Assembly (NCBI GenBank): GCA_013286785.1
Contig: JABDFC010000009.1
Location: 1-51,505, forward strand
From: Gammaproteobacteria bacterium
GTDB taxonomy: Bacteria > Pseudomonadota > Gammaproteobacteria > UBA6186 > Azoamicaceae
Length of the DNA stretch: 51,505 nucleotides
Direction: 5' to 3'
Part shown: positions 18,611 through 28,055 of the stretch, piece by piece
Position numbering within the stretch: the first letter of the stretch is position 1
Layout of the letters: every line of letters begins with the position of its first letter
Notes under the pieces: model-generated
Seen by the model: only the letters and a program-made list of their open reading frames with translations
The model's database searches: none
Told to the model about the DNA's origin: nothing
Translations under genes and position numbers: made by a program

Positions 18611-19750
18611 TTATTTTCTTTTAGCTTTTTCCCTGAGTTTAGCGGTGAGCTCGTCTCTTACAGCTTGAAATGGCGGTTGAGGTTTTCCCGGGGCTTCTTT
18701 TTTACCTTGAGTGGGCGTTGGATTTTTCTCTTTAGCATAAGCCTTGAGTAAATCGCTTGCTAAATAATGATAAGTTGCTTGACAACTTTTAAGAGAGCAC
18801 TTCATGGAGGCTGCAATTTTGGCGGCAAGAGTTAAGGCTTCTGGCGTTGGATTTTTTCCATCTTTACAGATGGGCTGTACAATGATCCTGGGATTTTTAT
18901 TAAACAATCTCGAATGGATCCCAGGTTTGTAAATTTGAATGCTAACCTGTGGGGTATTATCTGCATCCAAGATGGTAATTGTTCCTTCATAACCCATCAA
19001 ACGATTTAACCATGATTTTGGTTTATCAATCATTGCCTTATGCTTATCTAGAAATGGAAAAACATTCGAGATATTCAACTTGGAAGAAGCGATTAACCTC
19101 TCTAATCCTTCATAAACTGTGTTTTTAAATAATGAAGCGGAGTTAAATTCGTATCCCGGGGGAACGGATGCAATATTCATTTTTAAAGGATTACTTTCAA
19201 TATCTCGGTATATATTTGTTAAAAATTTATCAGAGAAATTTTCGCCTTGGTTTTCGCCTCTCAGATTACGTTTTAATTCCTCAAGCGTCATTTTATGTTT
19301 AATAGATTTGTTGTGTAAATCGGTGTTTAACATGATGACTTGGAAAGCCAGTACGTAAGCAGCATCTGGATGTTTCACTTCTCCTGCAGGGTTTTGCTCG
19401 CAATAGCGTTTACCAAATGCTTCCATTAAGCGATCAATTTTTTGTGCTTCTCCAGGAAGTTTAAAAAAAGATAAATAAGTTCGTAATGCCTCTGTAAAGG
19501 ATAGGTTGCTAAGTCCGACTGATTGGATGAAAAAATTTAAAACTCTTTCATTCCCTTCGCTGCCTAAGTAATCCCCAACTTCCGATAAATCAAGATTTTT
19601 TCGCTGGTCGTGAAAAAAACTGGCAATTTGTTCTTCTGGTTTTAGTCCGTTTTCTTTGCAGATTTTTTGAATTTTTGCGATGCCATTTTTTGGTTTTTGA
19701 TTAAAAGCTCTGGCTATTTCAGTGGCTTGTTTTTTTATATCAGGGTGCAT
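18611..19750 (-). CDS. ralF: RalF-type Sec7 Arf guanine-nucleotide exchange factor, type IV effector
   Basis: A 379-residue protein closely resembling Legionella RalF over its length. The Sec7 domain (about 1-195) contains FFKLPGEAQKIDRLM, with Glu101 as the catalytic glutamate finger, and VLAFQVIMLNTDLHN (134-147), the second Sec7 signature. Residues about 200-345 are the capping domain (PKSWLNRLMGYEGTITI). In Legionella, RalF is injected by the Dot/Icm system and activates host Arf on the vacuole. The C-terminal tail is proline- and lysine-rich (NPTPTQGKKEAPGKPQPP, ending KLREKAKRK), unlike an acidic secretion tail. GGAG precedes the ATG, and TATACT (19777-19782, minus) is a possible -10. 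Confidence 0.96.
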   Translation of the reverse strand: MHPDIKKQATEIARAFNQKPKNGIAKIQKICKENGLKPEEQIASFFHDQRKNLDLSEVGDYLGSEGNERVLNFFIQSVGLSNLSFTEALRTYLSFFKLPGEAQKIDRLMEAFGKRYCEQNPAGEVKHPDAAYVLAFQVIMLNTDLHNKSIKHKMTLEELKRNLRGENQGENFSDKFLTNIYRDIESNPLKMNIASVPPGYEFNSASLFKNTVYEGLERLIASSKLNISNVFPFLDKHKAMIDKPKSWLNRLMGYEGTITILDADNTPQVSIQIYKPGIHSRLFNKNPRIIVQPICKDGKNPTPEALTLAAKIAASMKCSLKSCQATYHYLASDLLKAYAKEKNPTPTQGKKEAPGKPQPPFQAVRDELTAKLREKAKRK

Positions 19751-19854
19751 GAAATTTCTCCGTATGCTTTTTATTTAGTATAGTCAAAAAACGGTAGAGC
19801 GTGTCTCTAGGGTGGCTTAATGTGTAACTACACTCTAATATTCTCTGAAGAACT

Positions 19855-20814
19855 TCAATTTTTGTGAGGTGCGTCTTGGAAATTCACTAAGCTTTGGATT
19901 TTCCGAATAAGTTTAGACTTAAAAAACTTTTGTTGAAAACGAGAAAAATTGCTTAAGTAATCATCGAGCAGGGAGATTTCTTCATTCTTGCGACGATGAA
20001 CGAAGATTGTATGACGAAAATTGTGATCCATGACCACAAAGTTAACCATGGCAGATTCTTTATTGCTTAAGACACTGAGAATTGCTTCATCATGTTGGTG
20101 ATGGGTAAATTCAGGAAAATTTGGCAATCGATTAGAGTTCCCCTTTAATAAATCTTGGTTTTCGCAAAATTTGAGCCATGATCCGATAAAGGCTCTGCTT
20201 CTGGCCGAATTTCGAACGGCTATCAACCCTGCCCACGGATGATGCCCATAACGGCAGCGATGGTCCGTGCAACCCATGGCGGCAAAAGTATCTGCGCTGG
20301 CAATTTGACCGGGCGAGCCATCAATTTTGGGATCGTAAGTAAATAATAAGATGTCCTTTTCTTTTAATCCGCTTTCGATCATGTCACGAATGGGCTGTCG
20401 GAAAAACAGTCCTGAATCTGCATAAACAATTAAGGATCCTTCTGGAACGTGTTGAAGGGTTTTTAAAATTAAATAGGGTTTCCATAACCAATAACCGGCA
20501 CCAAGCTTTTCTATTAAAATGGGATTTTTTTGCAAGAATTCACAATCTAAATGGTGTCGCTCATAGTTATATATAAAATCAATGCCACGATTGGTGGCAG
20601 AGAAATTCAGCATATTTCTATTCTTAAAGAACACCTCGGCTCCATCTGCATAAGTGACTAAATAGAGAGAAGTATCTCGGGGTGGAGAAATGGGTTGGGC
20701 AAGGGGTTGGGTAGAGAAATCGAGTTCTGTGGTGACATGCAACAGGAAAATGAATAATGCCCAAGGCACTATAATCAAGGTACTGATCAAGACGAAGAGA
20801 AGTCGTTTTTTCAT
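19855..20814 (-). CDS. Membrane-anchored glycosyltransferase-like protein
   Basis: A 319-residue protein with a single N-terminal hydrophobic anchor (about 4-26, LLFVLISTLIIVPWALFIFL), then a presumed periplasmic or lumenal domain. GAGYWLWKPYLILKTL followed by GSLIVYADSGLFF is the pattern of nucleotide-sugar-dependent GT-A-like glycosyltransferases, where an acidic pair (here YADSG) binds metal. HDEAILSVLSN later in the chain fits the same group. Type II topology is usual for eukaryotic Golgi enzymes and also occurs in bacterial surface-glycan proteins and some effectors. It is a lone gene upstream of ralF. Family is moderately supported, substrate unknown. Confidence 0.65.
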   Translation of the reverse strand: MKKRLLFVLISTLIIVPWALFIFLLHVTTELDFSTQPLAQPISPPRDTSLYLVTYADGAEVFFKNRNMLNFSATNRGIDFIYNYERHHLDCEFLQKNPILIEKLGAGYWLWKPYLILKTLQHVPEGSLIVYADSGLFFRQPIRDMIESGLKEKDILLFTYDPKIDGSPGQIASADTFAAMGCTDHRCRYGHHPWAGLIAVRNSARSRAFIGSWLKFCENQDLLKGNSNRLPNFPEFTHHQHDEAILSVLSNKESAMVNFVVMDHNFRHTIFVHRRKNEEISLLDDYLSNFSRFQQKFFKSKLIRKIQSLVNFQDAPHKN

Positions 20815-20957
20815 TGGAGCTTATTATATAATAACTTTTAAACAAATTATACCGATGACGAACGGATGGTTTATCCTTTTGGATAGTGATTGTCCAGAGC
20901 TTTAAATCCTATCTGTTTAAAAGAAAAACAATTTATGAATGAAGTGGTTAAGTCTGA

Positions 20958-21066
20958 TCATCCCGCGAAAGCGTTGAGGTATCCCCACGAATGGCACTAA
21001 GATAAAGAGAAGCCATTGATGAGCCTAGCGCTTAGTATCGTCATCCCCGCGAAAGCGGGGATCCAG
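20958..21066. repeat. REP-like repeat cluster with GAAA-capped hairpin
   Basis: The complete unit at 21040-21066 contains CCCCGC GAAA GCGGGG (21045-21060), a perfect 6-bp G/C stem with a GNRA-type tetraloop. A truncated unit (TCATCCCGCGAAAGCG) lies at 20958-20973, followed by decayed sequence. Related units are at 4671-4753 and 16711-16736. The cluster fills the gap between a glycosyltransferase-like gene and the 3' end of the porin gene, where the hairpin could protect or terminate the porin message. Confidence 0.75.
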
Positions 21067-21094
21067 AGAGTGCCGAGGCGTCTAATCCCTAGAA

Positions 21095-22186
21095 TTAAGG
21101 TGTAAACGATAATCGCAGCATGCCAACGATGGCATTACGGTAGATCCCCGCAGGATTTAGGACATATTGGAGATCGGGGATCAGGCTAAATTTATTAGCA
21201 AGCTGGATGGCATAAGTGATTTCGAAAATGGTTTCAGCAGAAGCGCCGCGCACACGCACTTGGGTGAATCCTAGACTTAAGACATCACTGGCCCTTTCGG
21301 GAAACAGGGCAGTGGTGTTAAAACCACCCCCAAAATAGTACGGGACGGTATTGGTTTTTTTGGGGGCAGAGCCAAGCTGTAAAAACACGCCTCTTTGTTG
21401 GTTTTCAGTATTTTTCCATATTCTTTCAGCGATCACATATAAACCATCGGTGTTATGGCCAATCGTTGGATTGGATTGAGCATAGTGCCATGCTCCGCCT
21501 TTTAGAATTATGTCTGATCCAGATTTTTGATTGGGATCCAGATGCCCCACAATTTCACCGATCAGCGTATAACCATTGTAAAAGACCGTATGTAGATGTT
21601 GTGGGTTTCCTTGAAAAATACCCAGTTGCATTTCTAGTGGGTTGGTGGTCACGTCGATGATTGCGCCATACCCGGAATAAGGGTAGGTAGCAACCGGCAT
21701 ATTAGCAGATAAAATGGGACAGACTCCAAACGCAGAGTTGAGCAATCCCGATGCAGCTTCGGTGACATTAAAATAATTATTAATATCCATGACTCCCAGG
21801 CGAATCTTGGTGGTTTCTGTAACAGTTTGTTCATAGGCAAAATCAGAAAGGCGTAACAGGGATTGCGCTGAGAGATTACTCACGGTTTGTATTGCACCGG
21901 TATAAAAGGATTGATTATGTGTGCTGACAATCCCTAAAATTCCAAGCGTAAATTGCCCGCCGGACCATAACTGAGCAGCCTCGGTGTTTAAAGTAGATTT
22001 GATAGCGCCAACACCATTTAACACAGAACCTTGCTTAATGCCACCTCTCACGTTATAGACATCCTCGATTTTAGCATAACCACTCCAAATGAGGGATTTA
22101 TCAGGGTGATCTGAATCTGCACTTACTGTCATCGAATAGAAAATGAATGTTAGAAAGAGTAAGAACACTCTATAATAAGCCATCAT
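21095..22186 (-). CDS. OprB-family carbohydrate-selective outer-membrane porin
   Basis: A 363-residue predicted beta-barrel. A signal peptide ends near VSADS (about residue 24). The mature chain has the OprB family features: amphipathic strands separated by Gly/Asn-rich turns, SALSDFAYEQ-like and RLGVMDINNYF segments, and a strand-like end, LRLSFTP. OprB porins admit sugars or other small solutes across the outer membrane. It follows the ABC ATPase gene by 13 bases on the same strand, with AAGGA before the start, so porin and inner-membrane importer likely share an operon and a substrate. The substrate is not predictable. Confidence 0.8.
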   Translation of the reverse strand: MMAYYRVFLLFLTFIFYSMTVSADSDHPDKSLIWSGYAKIEDVYNVRGGIKQGSVLNGVGAIKSTLNTEAAQLWSGGQFTLGILGIVSTHNQSFYTGAIQTVSNLSAQSLLRLSDFAYEQTVTETTKIRLGVMDINNYFNVTEAASGLLNSAFGVCPILSANMPVATYPYSGYGAIIDVTTNPLEMQLGIFQGNPQHLHTVFYNGYTLIGEIVGHLDPNQKSGSDIILKGGAWHYAQSNPTIGHNTDGLYVIAERIWKNTENQQRGVFLQLGSAPKKTNTVPYYFGGGFNTTALFPERASDVLSLGFTQVRVRGASAETIFEITYAIQLANKFSLIPDLQYVLNPAGIYRNAIVGMLRLSFTP

Positions 22187-22199
22187 TTTATCCTTAAAA

Positions 22200-23486
22200 T
22201 TATTCTAAATAAAATTTCCCGGTTTGTTCATTATAAGCATATAATTCTGCAAAACGTCCCCAAGAGATCACGGTTTTCATAGTTTCTTCTGCGGGTTCTT
22301 CTGGCATATAGTCTTCAATTTCATCGCGGAAGCGGCTCATGGGTGCGATGTGATCTCGCCGTTCATCGAGTACGCTACGGATCCTGGCAGCCAATGGAAT
22401 ATAGCTTTGTAAATGGTCTCGAAACAGTTTTTTTCTTTGATCAATACCGCCAGCGGCGAATTCTTTACCTTTGCTTGTGAGATGAACGTCTGTGCCGTCT
22501 AATTCGCAAAAACGAAATAATTGTAATGTTTCAGCAATGTGTAAAATATCACCACCATCCAAACTTAAGAGTTCAGCAAGTTTTGGCAGATCAGCTTGAC
22601 CATTGTGGACTGTGTATAAGGTTTCCAAAAATCCTTGCAAGATGTTAGTGGAAATGTAATGAAGGACCATGCCAATGCCTGTGCCTGGAAATACCGAATC
22701 TTTATTGGTACGTTGTGTATCTCTTGAAGTCATTTTTTCATAGATGCTGTCCACTAATGTGCGAAACTCTGGGGCAAGACGGTTACGAGGGTGTGGCATC
22801 GAAACAGGGACTTCACTGATAATCCTACCGGGGTTAGAACCAAAGATCAAAATGCGATCCGCCATTAAGACAGCTTCTTCAATATTATGAGTGACCATGA
22901 GAATAGATTTAATCGTTAATTGACCTTCTATCCACAAATCAAGTAAATCCGCTCGTAAAATTTCTGCGGTTAAAACGTCTAAAGCAGAAAAGGCTTCATC
23001 CATCAGCAAAAGAGAGGGTTTAATGACCAATGCGCGTGCTAAGCCGACACGCTGTTGCATTCCGCCCGAGAGTTCTCGTGGAAAAGCTTCTTCATTACCA
23101 TCTAAACCAATGAGATCGATAGCCTGAATGGCGCGGCGATGCCTTTCATCAGGATTGATCCTTCGGGCTTCTAATCCCAGTTCCACATTTTCTTGTACTG
23201 ATAACCAAGGAAATAAGGCAAAACTCTGAAACACCATTGCGATATCTTCTCGAGGCTCTGTGATCGGGGTGTTTTGCATAGTGATGGTGCCTTCGGTGGG
23301 GCGAATGAGTCCTGAGATGGTTCGCAAAAGCGTCGATTTTCCAGCACCAGAACGACCCAGTAGGCAAACAATTTCATCTTCGTAAAGAGAGAGATTAATA
23401 TCTTCTAGGACAAGGAAATCGCCGCCTGAACCTTTACGGTAATGGTGACGCACATTCTTTACCTCGACAATAGAGTTTTTTTGCAT
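22200..23486 (-). CDS. ABC transporter ATPase of the nitrate/sulfonate/taurine type with C-terminal AAA-associated domain
   Basis: A 428-residue protein. The ATPase half has Walker A GRSGAGKST (44-52), signature LSGGMQQRVGLARAL, Walker B SLLLMDEAFSALD and an H-loop VTHNIEEA. The C-terminal 160 or so residues match the helical domain often found fused to this ATPase type. The frame opens at a TTG (23513), but AGAGGAG lies inside that extension and points to the ATG at 23486 (MQKNSIVEV). It works with the fused permease encoded immediately upstream. In this family the usual substrates are nitrate, bicarbonate, sulfonates or taurine; none is assignable here. Confidence 0.9.
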   Translation of the reverse strand: MQKNSIVEVKNVRHHYRKGSGGDFLVLEDINLSLYEDEIVCLLGRSGAGKSTLLRTISGLIRPTEGTITMQNTPITEPREDIAMVFQSFALFPWLSVQENVELGLEARRINPDERHRRAIQAIDLIGLDGNEEAFPRELSGGMQQRVGLARALVIKPSLLLMDEAFSALDVLTAEILRADLLDLWIEGQLTIKSILMVTHNIEEAVLMADRILIFGSNPGRIISEVPVSMPHPRNRLAPEFRTLVDSIYEKMTSRDTQRTNKDSVFPGTGIGMVLHYISTNILQGFLETLYTVHNGQADLPKLAELLSLDGGDILHIAETLQLFRFCELDGTDVHLTSKGKEFAAGGIDQRKKLFRDHLQSYIPLAARIRSVLDERRDHIAPMSRFRDEIEDYMPEEPAEETMKTVISWGRFAELYAYNEQTGKFYLE

Positions 23487-23509
23487 AGACAGCTTTTCTC
23501 CTCTCAATG

Positions 23510-25267
23510 TCAATCAAATCCAGTCAATTTGACTGCGTGCGAATAAAGTCTTCGCCAGAATAACCTGTTTAAAATGATCACATATATGGACATGACGCCT
23601 ACGCCGAGCACAACTTTGTGAAAATCTCCTGCAGTCGTTGCCGAAGCGATAAAAGCGCCCAATCCATGAGCCTCCAAAGTCGTCGAACCCCAACTCACTA
23701 TTTCCGCAATAATACTGGCATTCCAGGAGCCTCCAGTTGCGGTCAAAGCACCCGTGACGTAGTAGGGGAAGATGCCTGGTAGCATCACTCTACGCCACCA
23801 TGTCCACGATCGCACATGATAAATATTGGCAGCTTCTTTGAGGTCATTTGGAAATGCACTTACCCCCGCAATGACGTTGAAAAAAATGTACCATTGAGTT
23901 CCTAAAATCATAAGAGGTGAAAGCCAAATGTCTGGATTCAGCTTGTATTTCACAATGATAACCACGACTATTGGGAATAAAATATTGGCAGGAAATGCCG
24001 CTAAAAATTGGGCAATAGGTTGCACCCAAGCAACTAACGCTGGGCGCAAACCTACCCAAACCCCGATAGGAACCCAGATTAAACTGGCCAAAAAGACCAA
24101 TAAGACAACACGTAACAGAGTAATGCCGCCTAGTAGGATTACATCCAAGAGTGTTTTAGCAGTGATGCCTGCGTATAAATAGCGTGCTAAAAACATCAGT
24201 GAGCAGATTACCAAAGCAGATAAAAATACTAGCCATAAGGTGTCTAATATTTTGTTGGGCCGAATGTCCTGTGATAACGAGGGATGGAAATGGTTTTTCA
24301 TGGATGGAAATTTGATAGAAACCATCATGTTGAATAGCTTGCCCAATGGTTTAGTAACCATGCTTAACGCATTTGCTCTCTTGATAACGTCATATAGCCA
24401 AGATTTAGGTTTCAGCTGGCTGGCAGTTTGTCCCATATTAAATTTATCCGACCAGGCGACAATCGGTCGAAAAATTATTTGATCATAGAGGAGGATCACG
24501 ATTGTCATTGCTAGGGTTGCCCAACCGACAGCCGCTAAATCTTTGTTGGCAATGGCTAGACCGAGCCATGATCCAATACCGGGTAAAGAAATTTGTGTAT
24601 CGCCAACCGAGATGGCTTCGGATGCCACAACAAAAAACCAACTCCCAGACATGGACATCATGGTATTCCAGACTAAGCCGGGTATGGCGAAAGGGACTTC
24701 TAAACGCCAAAATTTTTGCCAGCCGTTCAGGCAAAATTCTGCACTGGCTTCTTGTAAATCTTGAGGGACAGTTCGCAATGATTGATAAAATGAAAAGGCC
24801 ATATTCCACACTTGGCTGGTAAAGACCGCAAAGATGGCAGCCATCTCGACTCCAGCTTGGTTGTTGGGAAAGAGTCCCATAAAAAAAGTGACTGTAAAAG
24901 TCAGGAATCCCAACACGGGAACAGATTGGAGGATGTCCAACGTCGGAATGATGATCATCTCCGCCCTTTTACTTTTGGCGGCTAAGGTTGCTACGATGAA
25001 AGTGAAAATGAGCGAGGCAAATATGGCCACCAGCATCCGCAACGTTGTATATAAGGAGTATTTAGGTAAATCACTTATAGATAGTACAATGGGAGAAGCC
25101 TTTAATTGATCCAGAGGTTGGTGCATCCCTGTCACACCAACGGCGACCAAGGCTAACAGGGTCATAAAGAGAATGAAGGCAATAAAATCATAGGAATTGG
25201 GAAACAACTTCGGTTGTTTCAACAGGACCGAAATTCTTAATTTGTTAGAATTAGGCGTTTTTTGCAT
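23510..25267 (-). CDS. ABC transporter permease with two fused membrane domains
   Basis: A 585-residue inner-membrane protein made of two tandem binding-protein-dependent permease domains (roughly 80-290 and 375-575). Each has its own EAA coupling loop: LQEASAEFCLNGWQKFWRLE in the first and LKEAANIYHVRSWTWWRRVM in the second. A single chain can therefore form the whole membrane channel with two copies of the downstream ATPase. The operon is permease, ATPase, OprB porin. No periplasmic binding protein gene is present, so a partner encoded elsewhere or a binding-protein-independent mode must be considered. Confidence 0.9.
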   Translation of the reverse strand: MQKTPNSNKLRISVLLKQPKLFPNSYDFIAFILFMTLLALVAVGVTGMHQPLDQLKASPIVLSISDLPKYSLYTTLRMLVAIFASLIFTFIVATLAAKSKRAEMIIIPTLDILQSVPVLGFLTFTVTFFMGLFPNNQAGVEMAAIFAVFTSQVWNMAFSFYQSLRTVPQDLQEASAEFCLNGWQKFWRLEVPFAIPGLVWNTMMSMSGSWFFVVASEAISVGDTQISLPGIGSWLGLAIANKDLAAVGWATLAMTIVILLYDQIIFRPIVAWSDKFNMGQTASQLKPKSWLYDVIKRANALSMVTKPLGKLFNMMVSIKFPSMKNHFHPSLSQDIRPNKILDTLWLVFLSALVICSLMFLARYLYAGITAKTLLDVILLGGITLLRVVLLVFLASLIWVPIGVWVGLRPALVAWVQPIAQFLAAFPANILFPIVVVIIVKYKLNPDIWLSPLMILGTQWYIFFNVIAGVSAFPNDLKEAANIYHVRSWTWWRRVMLPGIFPYYVTGALTATGGSWNASIIAEIVSWGSTTLEAHGLGAFIASATTAGDFHKVVLGVGVMSIYVIILNRLFWRRLYSHAVKLTGFD

Positions 25268-25377
25268 TGTTTAGCCAATTAAGAATAATTTGGTTAATAC
25301 TTATATCATAGCCGAAATTGATCAAATGGCCTTGGGTGATCTTCGTTAATGTTTGAGTGCGAGAGAGGTGAGGATTT

Positions 25378-26325
25378 TTATTTAATGGTTTTGCCCGCGG
25401 CTTGAAGATCGGCATGATAAGAAGAGCGAACCAAAGGACCACTGGCAACATTCGTGAAGCCTAATTGTTCGGCATATTGACCTAATGCTTCGAAGGCGTC
25501 TGGTGTCACAAACCGATGGACCGGCGAGTGAAACTTACTGGGTTGCAGATATTGCCCTAGGGTGAGACGGTCACAATCATACTCCCGCATATCGTGCAGC
25601 ACTGCTTTGATTTCTTCGTCGGTTTCACCGAGACCCAGCATTAATCCCGATTTGGTTGGAATATGGGGAAATCGGGCTTTAAATTCTTTGATTAACTGTA
25701 ATGACCAGTGATAATCAGAGCCTGGGCGGATGGCTTTATATAATCGAGGAATGGTTTCGACATTGTGATTAAACACATCGGGGGGCGCTTTGCTTAATTT
25801 GTCTAAAGCAATTTTCATGCGCCCGCGAAAATCAGGGACTAAGATTTCAATTTGAATGGTCGGACACGCTTCGCGGATCTCACGGATACAGTTGGCAAAG
25901 TGTTCGGCTCCGCCATCCAGAAGATCATCGCGATCGACAGAGGTAATGACAACGTAGCTTAATTTCATGGCTTGGATCACTTTTGCAAGATTCTTGGGTT
26001 CGTCTTGATTCAGTGGATCGGGTCTTCCGTGCGCGACATCACAGAAGGTACAACGTCTGGTACATTTATCACCCATGATCATAAACGTTGCGGTTCCGTG
26101 ACTAAAACACTCATTTAAATTTGGGCAAGAGGCTTCTTCACACACCGTGTGAAGTTGATGTTCTCTGAGTAGTTCTTTTAAATGAGCGACTTTTTGAGAT
26201 TGTGTGGCTCGGATCCTGATCCAGTGTGGTTTTGGTAAAAATTGCTCGGTGGGTTCAATTTTAATGGGGATCCGAGCAAGCTTTGCTTCGCCTTTTTGTT
26301 TATCTGAAGGGTTGATAGTGGTCAT
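25378..26325 (-). CDS. lipA: Lipoyl synthase LipA
   Basis: A 315-residue radical-SAM enzyme that inserts two sulfurs into protein-bound octanoyl groups. The auxiliary cluster cysteines are C62, C67 and C73 ([12 protein letters not shown]); the radical-SAM cluster cysteines are C88, C92 and C95 (CTRRCTFC). The C-terminal RSSY serine motif is also present (VRSSYHAD). It overlaps lipB by 4 bases and closes the long minus-strand operon that starts at mrdA. Length is normal. Confidence 0.98.
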   Translation of the reverse strand: MTTINPSDKQKGEAKLARIPIKIEPTEQFLPKPHWIRIRATQSQKVAHLKELLREHQLHTVCEEASCPNLNECFSHGTATFMIMGDKCTRRCTFCDVAHGRPDPLNQDEPKNLAKVIQAMKLSYVVITSVDRDDLLDGGAEHFANCIREIREACPTIQIEILVPDFRGRMKIALDKLSKAPPDVFNHNVETIPRLYKAIRPGSDYHWSLQLIKEFKARFPHIPTKSGLMLGLGETDEEIKAVLHDMREYDCDRLTLGQYLQPSKFHSPVHRFVTPDAFEALGQYAEQLGFTNVASGPLVRSSYHADLQAAGKTIK

Positions 26326-26972
26326 AAAGCCGCCTCACGATTATCCTCAATAATATTATTGTAAGACAGATATTGCCCGAAATGCTGCAGAAGTTGGGGT
26401 GCCACATCTTTTGGGCGTAGTTCTGGCCTGAATTGGCTCAATTGAGCCATGGGCTGGAGTGGGTTGCCACAAGGATTGATCTGACGAAAGGGGGCGAGAT
26501 CCATGGCAATATTGAGACTTAGGCCGTGATAGCTACACCCTCGCCGGATCCGAATACCAAGAGAGGCAATTTTACCGTGTGTGACATAGACGCCTGGGGC
26601 TCCGGGCTGAGCGGTGGCAGGGATCTGATAGTCGCGTAATACTGCAATCACAGAATTTTGCAAGGCATCGATTAGCGACCGGATCCCAATATTTTTCCGC
26701 CGAATATCCAATAATGGATATAAGATGAGTTGCCCAGGTCCATGATACGTCACTTGCCCTCCGCGATCCGTTTGAATAACGGGAATTTCTTGCGCGTCCA
26801 AGATGTGTTCGGGTTTGCCAGCTTGTCCTTGAGTAAAGACCGGAAAATGTTCGACCAACCAGACTTCGTCAGGGCTGATCTCAGTCCGCTCGGCTGTCAT
26901 GGCTTTCATCTTATGCCAAATAGCTTCATAGGGAGTGAGCCCAAGGTTTTTGACGATCAGGGGATAATTCAT
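26322..26972 (-). CDS. lipB: Octanoyl-[acyl-carrier-protein]:protein N-octanoyltransferase LipB
   Basis: A 216-residue enzyme that moves octanoate from ACP to lipoyl domains of dehydrogenase complexes, feeding LipA. The family motif [17 protein letters not shown] (71-87) is intact, as are the catalytic residues Lys134 (GKIASLG) and Cys168 (NPCG). It overlaps ybeD by one base and lipA by four, the same order as in E. coli. Confidence 0.98.
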   Translation of the reverse strand: MNYPLIVKNLGLTPYEAIWHKMKAMTAERTEISPDEVWLVEHFPVFTQGQAGKPEHILDAQEIPVIQTDRGGQVTYHGPGQLILYPLLDIRRKNIGIRSLIDALQNSVIAVLRDYQIPATAQPGAPGVYVTHGKIASLGIRIRRGCSYHGLSLNIAMDLAPFRQINPCGNPLQPMAQLSQFRPELRPKDVAPQLLQHFGQYLSYNNIIEDNREAAL

Positions 26973-27232
26973 TATAAAACCACCAGTATTCTGGGATCTT
27001 GAGACAATGCTTGGTAAAGCGCATCGAGCTGCTCTTGGCTTTTTGCTCGAATGGTTGCGGTGATTGAAACATATTTTCCGCCTGCACTTTCTTTCAGCAC
27101 AATAGCGCCCTCACCTAAATCTGGGACATGTTGATTAAGAATTTCGACCACAATCCCGAGGAAGGCATCATTGGCAAAGCCAATGATTTTAATCGGAAAT
27201 TGACAAGGAAAGCTTAGAAATTTCTTCTGCAT
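26972..27232 (-). CDS. ybeD: YbeD/DUF493 family protein
   Basis: An 86-residue protein, the size of E. coli YbeD (87), with the family pattern FPIKIIGFANDAF near the start and KYVSITATIRAKSQEQLDALY in the middle. It is a small alpha/beta ACT-like domain of unknown biochemical role, nearly always next to lipB. The ATG at 27232 (MQKKFLSFPCQFP) fits the family; a longer frame to 27274 adds residues from within the upstream gene. Even so it overlaps dat by 44 bases. Confidence 0.9.
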   Translation of the reverse strand: MQKKFLSFPCQFPIKIIGFANDAFLGIVVEILNQHVPDLGEGAIVLKESAGGKYVSITATIRAKSQEQLDALYQALSQDPRILVVL

Positions 27233-28055
27233 AGAGATCCCACATCCGATCCCACACCGGACCTGGTTTACCATCGCCTATAAGATTATCGTTTATTTTA
27301 AGGATGGGCATAATGCCGCGTATAGAACTGGAAATCCAAACTTCATCTGCCTTGAGTAAATCTCGCTCAGAGATCTTATTTTCTCGGTAGGGAATTTTAT
27401 TTTTTTCAGCCAACATTAAAATCTGTTCACGGGTGATTCCACTCAACAGTAGACTGGATTTTGGAGGAGTGATGATCACATTATGTCGGACGATAAAAAG
27501 ATTGCTCCCGGTTCCTTCTAAGGCATAACCGGTATTCATAATGATGGCTTCGTCGAATCCAGCGGCTTTAACCTTATTGTACATTAGGAGATAAGCCAGC
27601 CGCGCAGTGGTTTTGATATGGCAATATTTCCAGCGGATATCGGTGACGATTGCCACTTTCATTCCAAGAGCCTGTTCGTTTTTTGAAAGTCTTTTCTTAG
27701 GAAAACTAATGGCAAAAACGGTGGGTGTGATCCCGGTTGGAATTTCTAGATCTCGGATGATATCTGCCCCACGGGTTATTTGAAGATAGATGGATTGATC
27801 ACCGCGACCATTTTTTTGGAGCAGTTCATCCAGGATTGTCTCCCATCGTTCGTGTGTGAATGGGGGGGACATACTGATTGCCTGTAAGCCCTGATTTAAA
27901 CGATCCAAATGGGCCGCTAAACAAAAAGGTTTGCCATCAAAGGCAGGGATTACCTCGTAAACAGAATCCCCGAATAAAAGCCCTCTGTCCAGTGGAGAAA
28001 TTTTAGCTTCTGAAAGAGGGATAAATTCATTATTTAAAAAAGTTACGGATGTCAT
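27189..28055 (-). CDS. dat: D-amino-acid aminotransferase-like class IV PLP enzyme
   Basis: A 288-residue fold-type IV aminotransferase. The N terminus (PLDRGLLFGDSVYEV) and Lys148 in YCHIKTTARLAYL, the PLP lysine, are typical of D-alanine aminotransferases and related branched-chain enzymes. The EGTGSNLFIV segment binds cofactor phosphate. Its place between the PBP5-type carboxypeptidase and ybeD/lipB suggests D-amino-acid (D-alanine or D-glutamate) metabolism for peptidoglycan. Distinguishing D-amino-acid aminotransferase from aminodeoxychorismate lyase or IlvE needs a phylogeny. Confidence 0.85.
   Translation of the reverse strand: MTSVTFLNNEFIPLSEAKISPLDRGLLFGDSVYEVIPAFDGKPFCLAAHLDRLNQGLQAISMSPPFTHERWETILDELLQKNGRGDQSIYLQITRGADIIRDLEIPTGITPTVFAISFPKKRLSKNEQALGMKVAIVTDIRWKYCHIKTTARLAYLLMYNKVKAAGFDEAIIMNTGYALEGTGSNLFIVRHNVIITPPKSSLLLSGITREQILMLAEKNKIPYRENKISERDLLKADEVWISSSIRGIMPILKINDNLIGDGKPGPVWDRMWDLYAEEISKLSLSISD

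Noticed and set aside
19814..19845. PmrA-like half-sites (CTTAATGTG and CTAATATT) upstream of ralF
   Set aside because: The two halves are about 20 bases apart, not 11, and neither is a full match; not supportable as a PmrA box.
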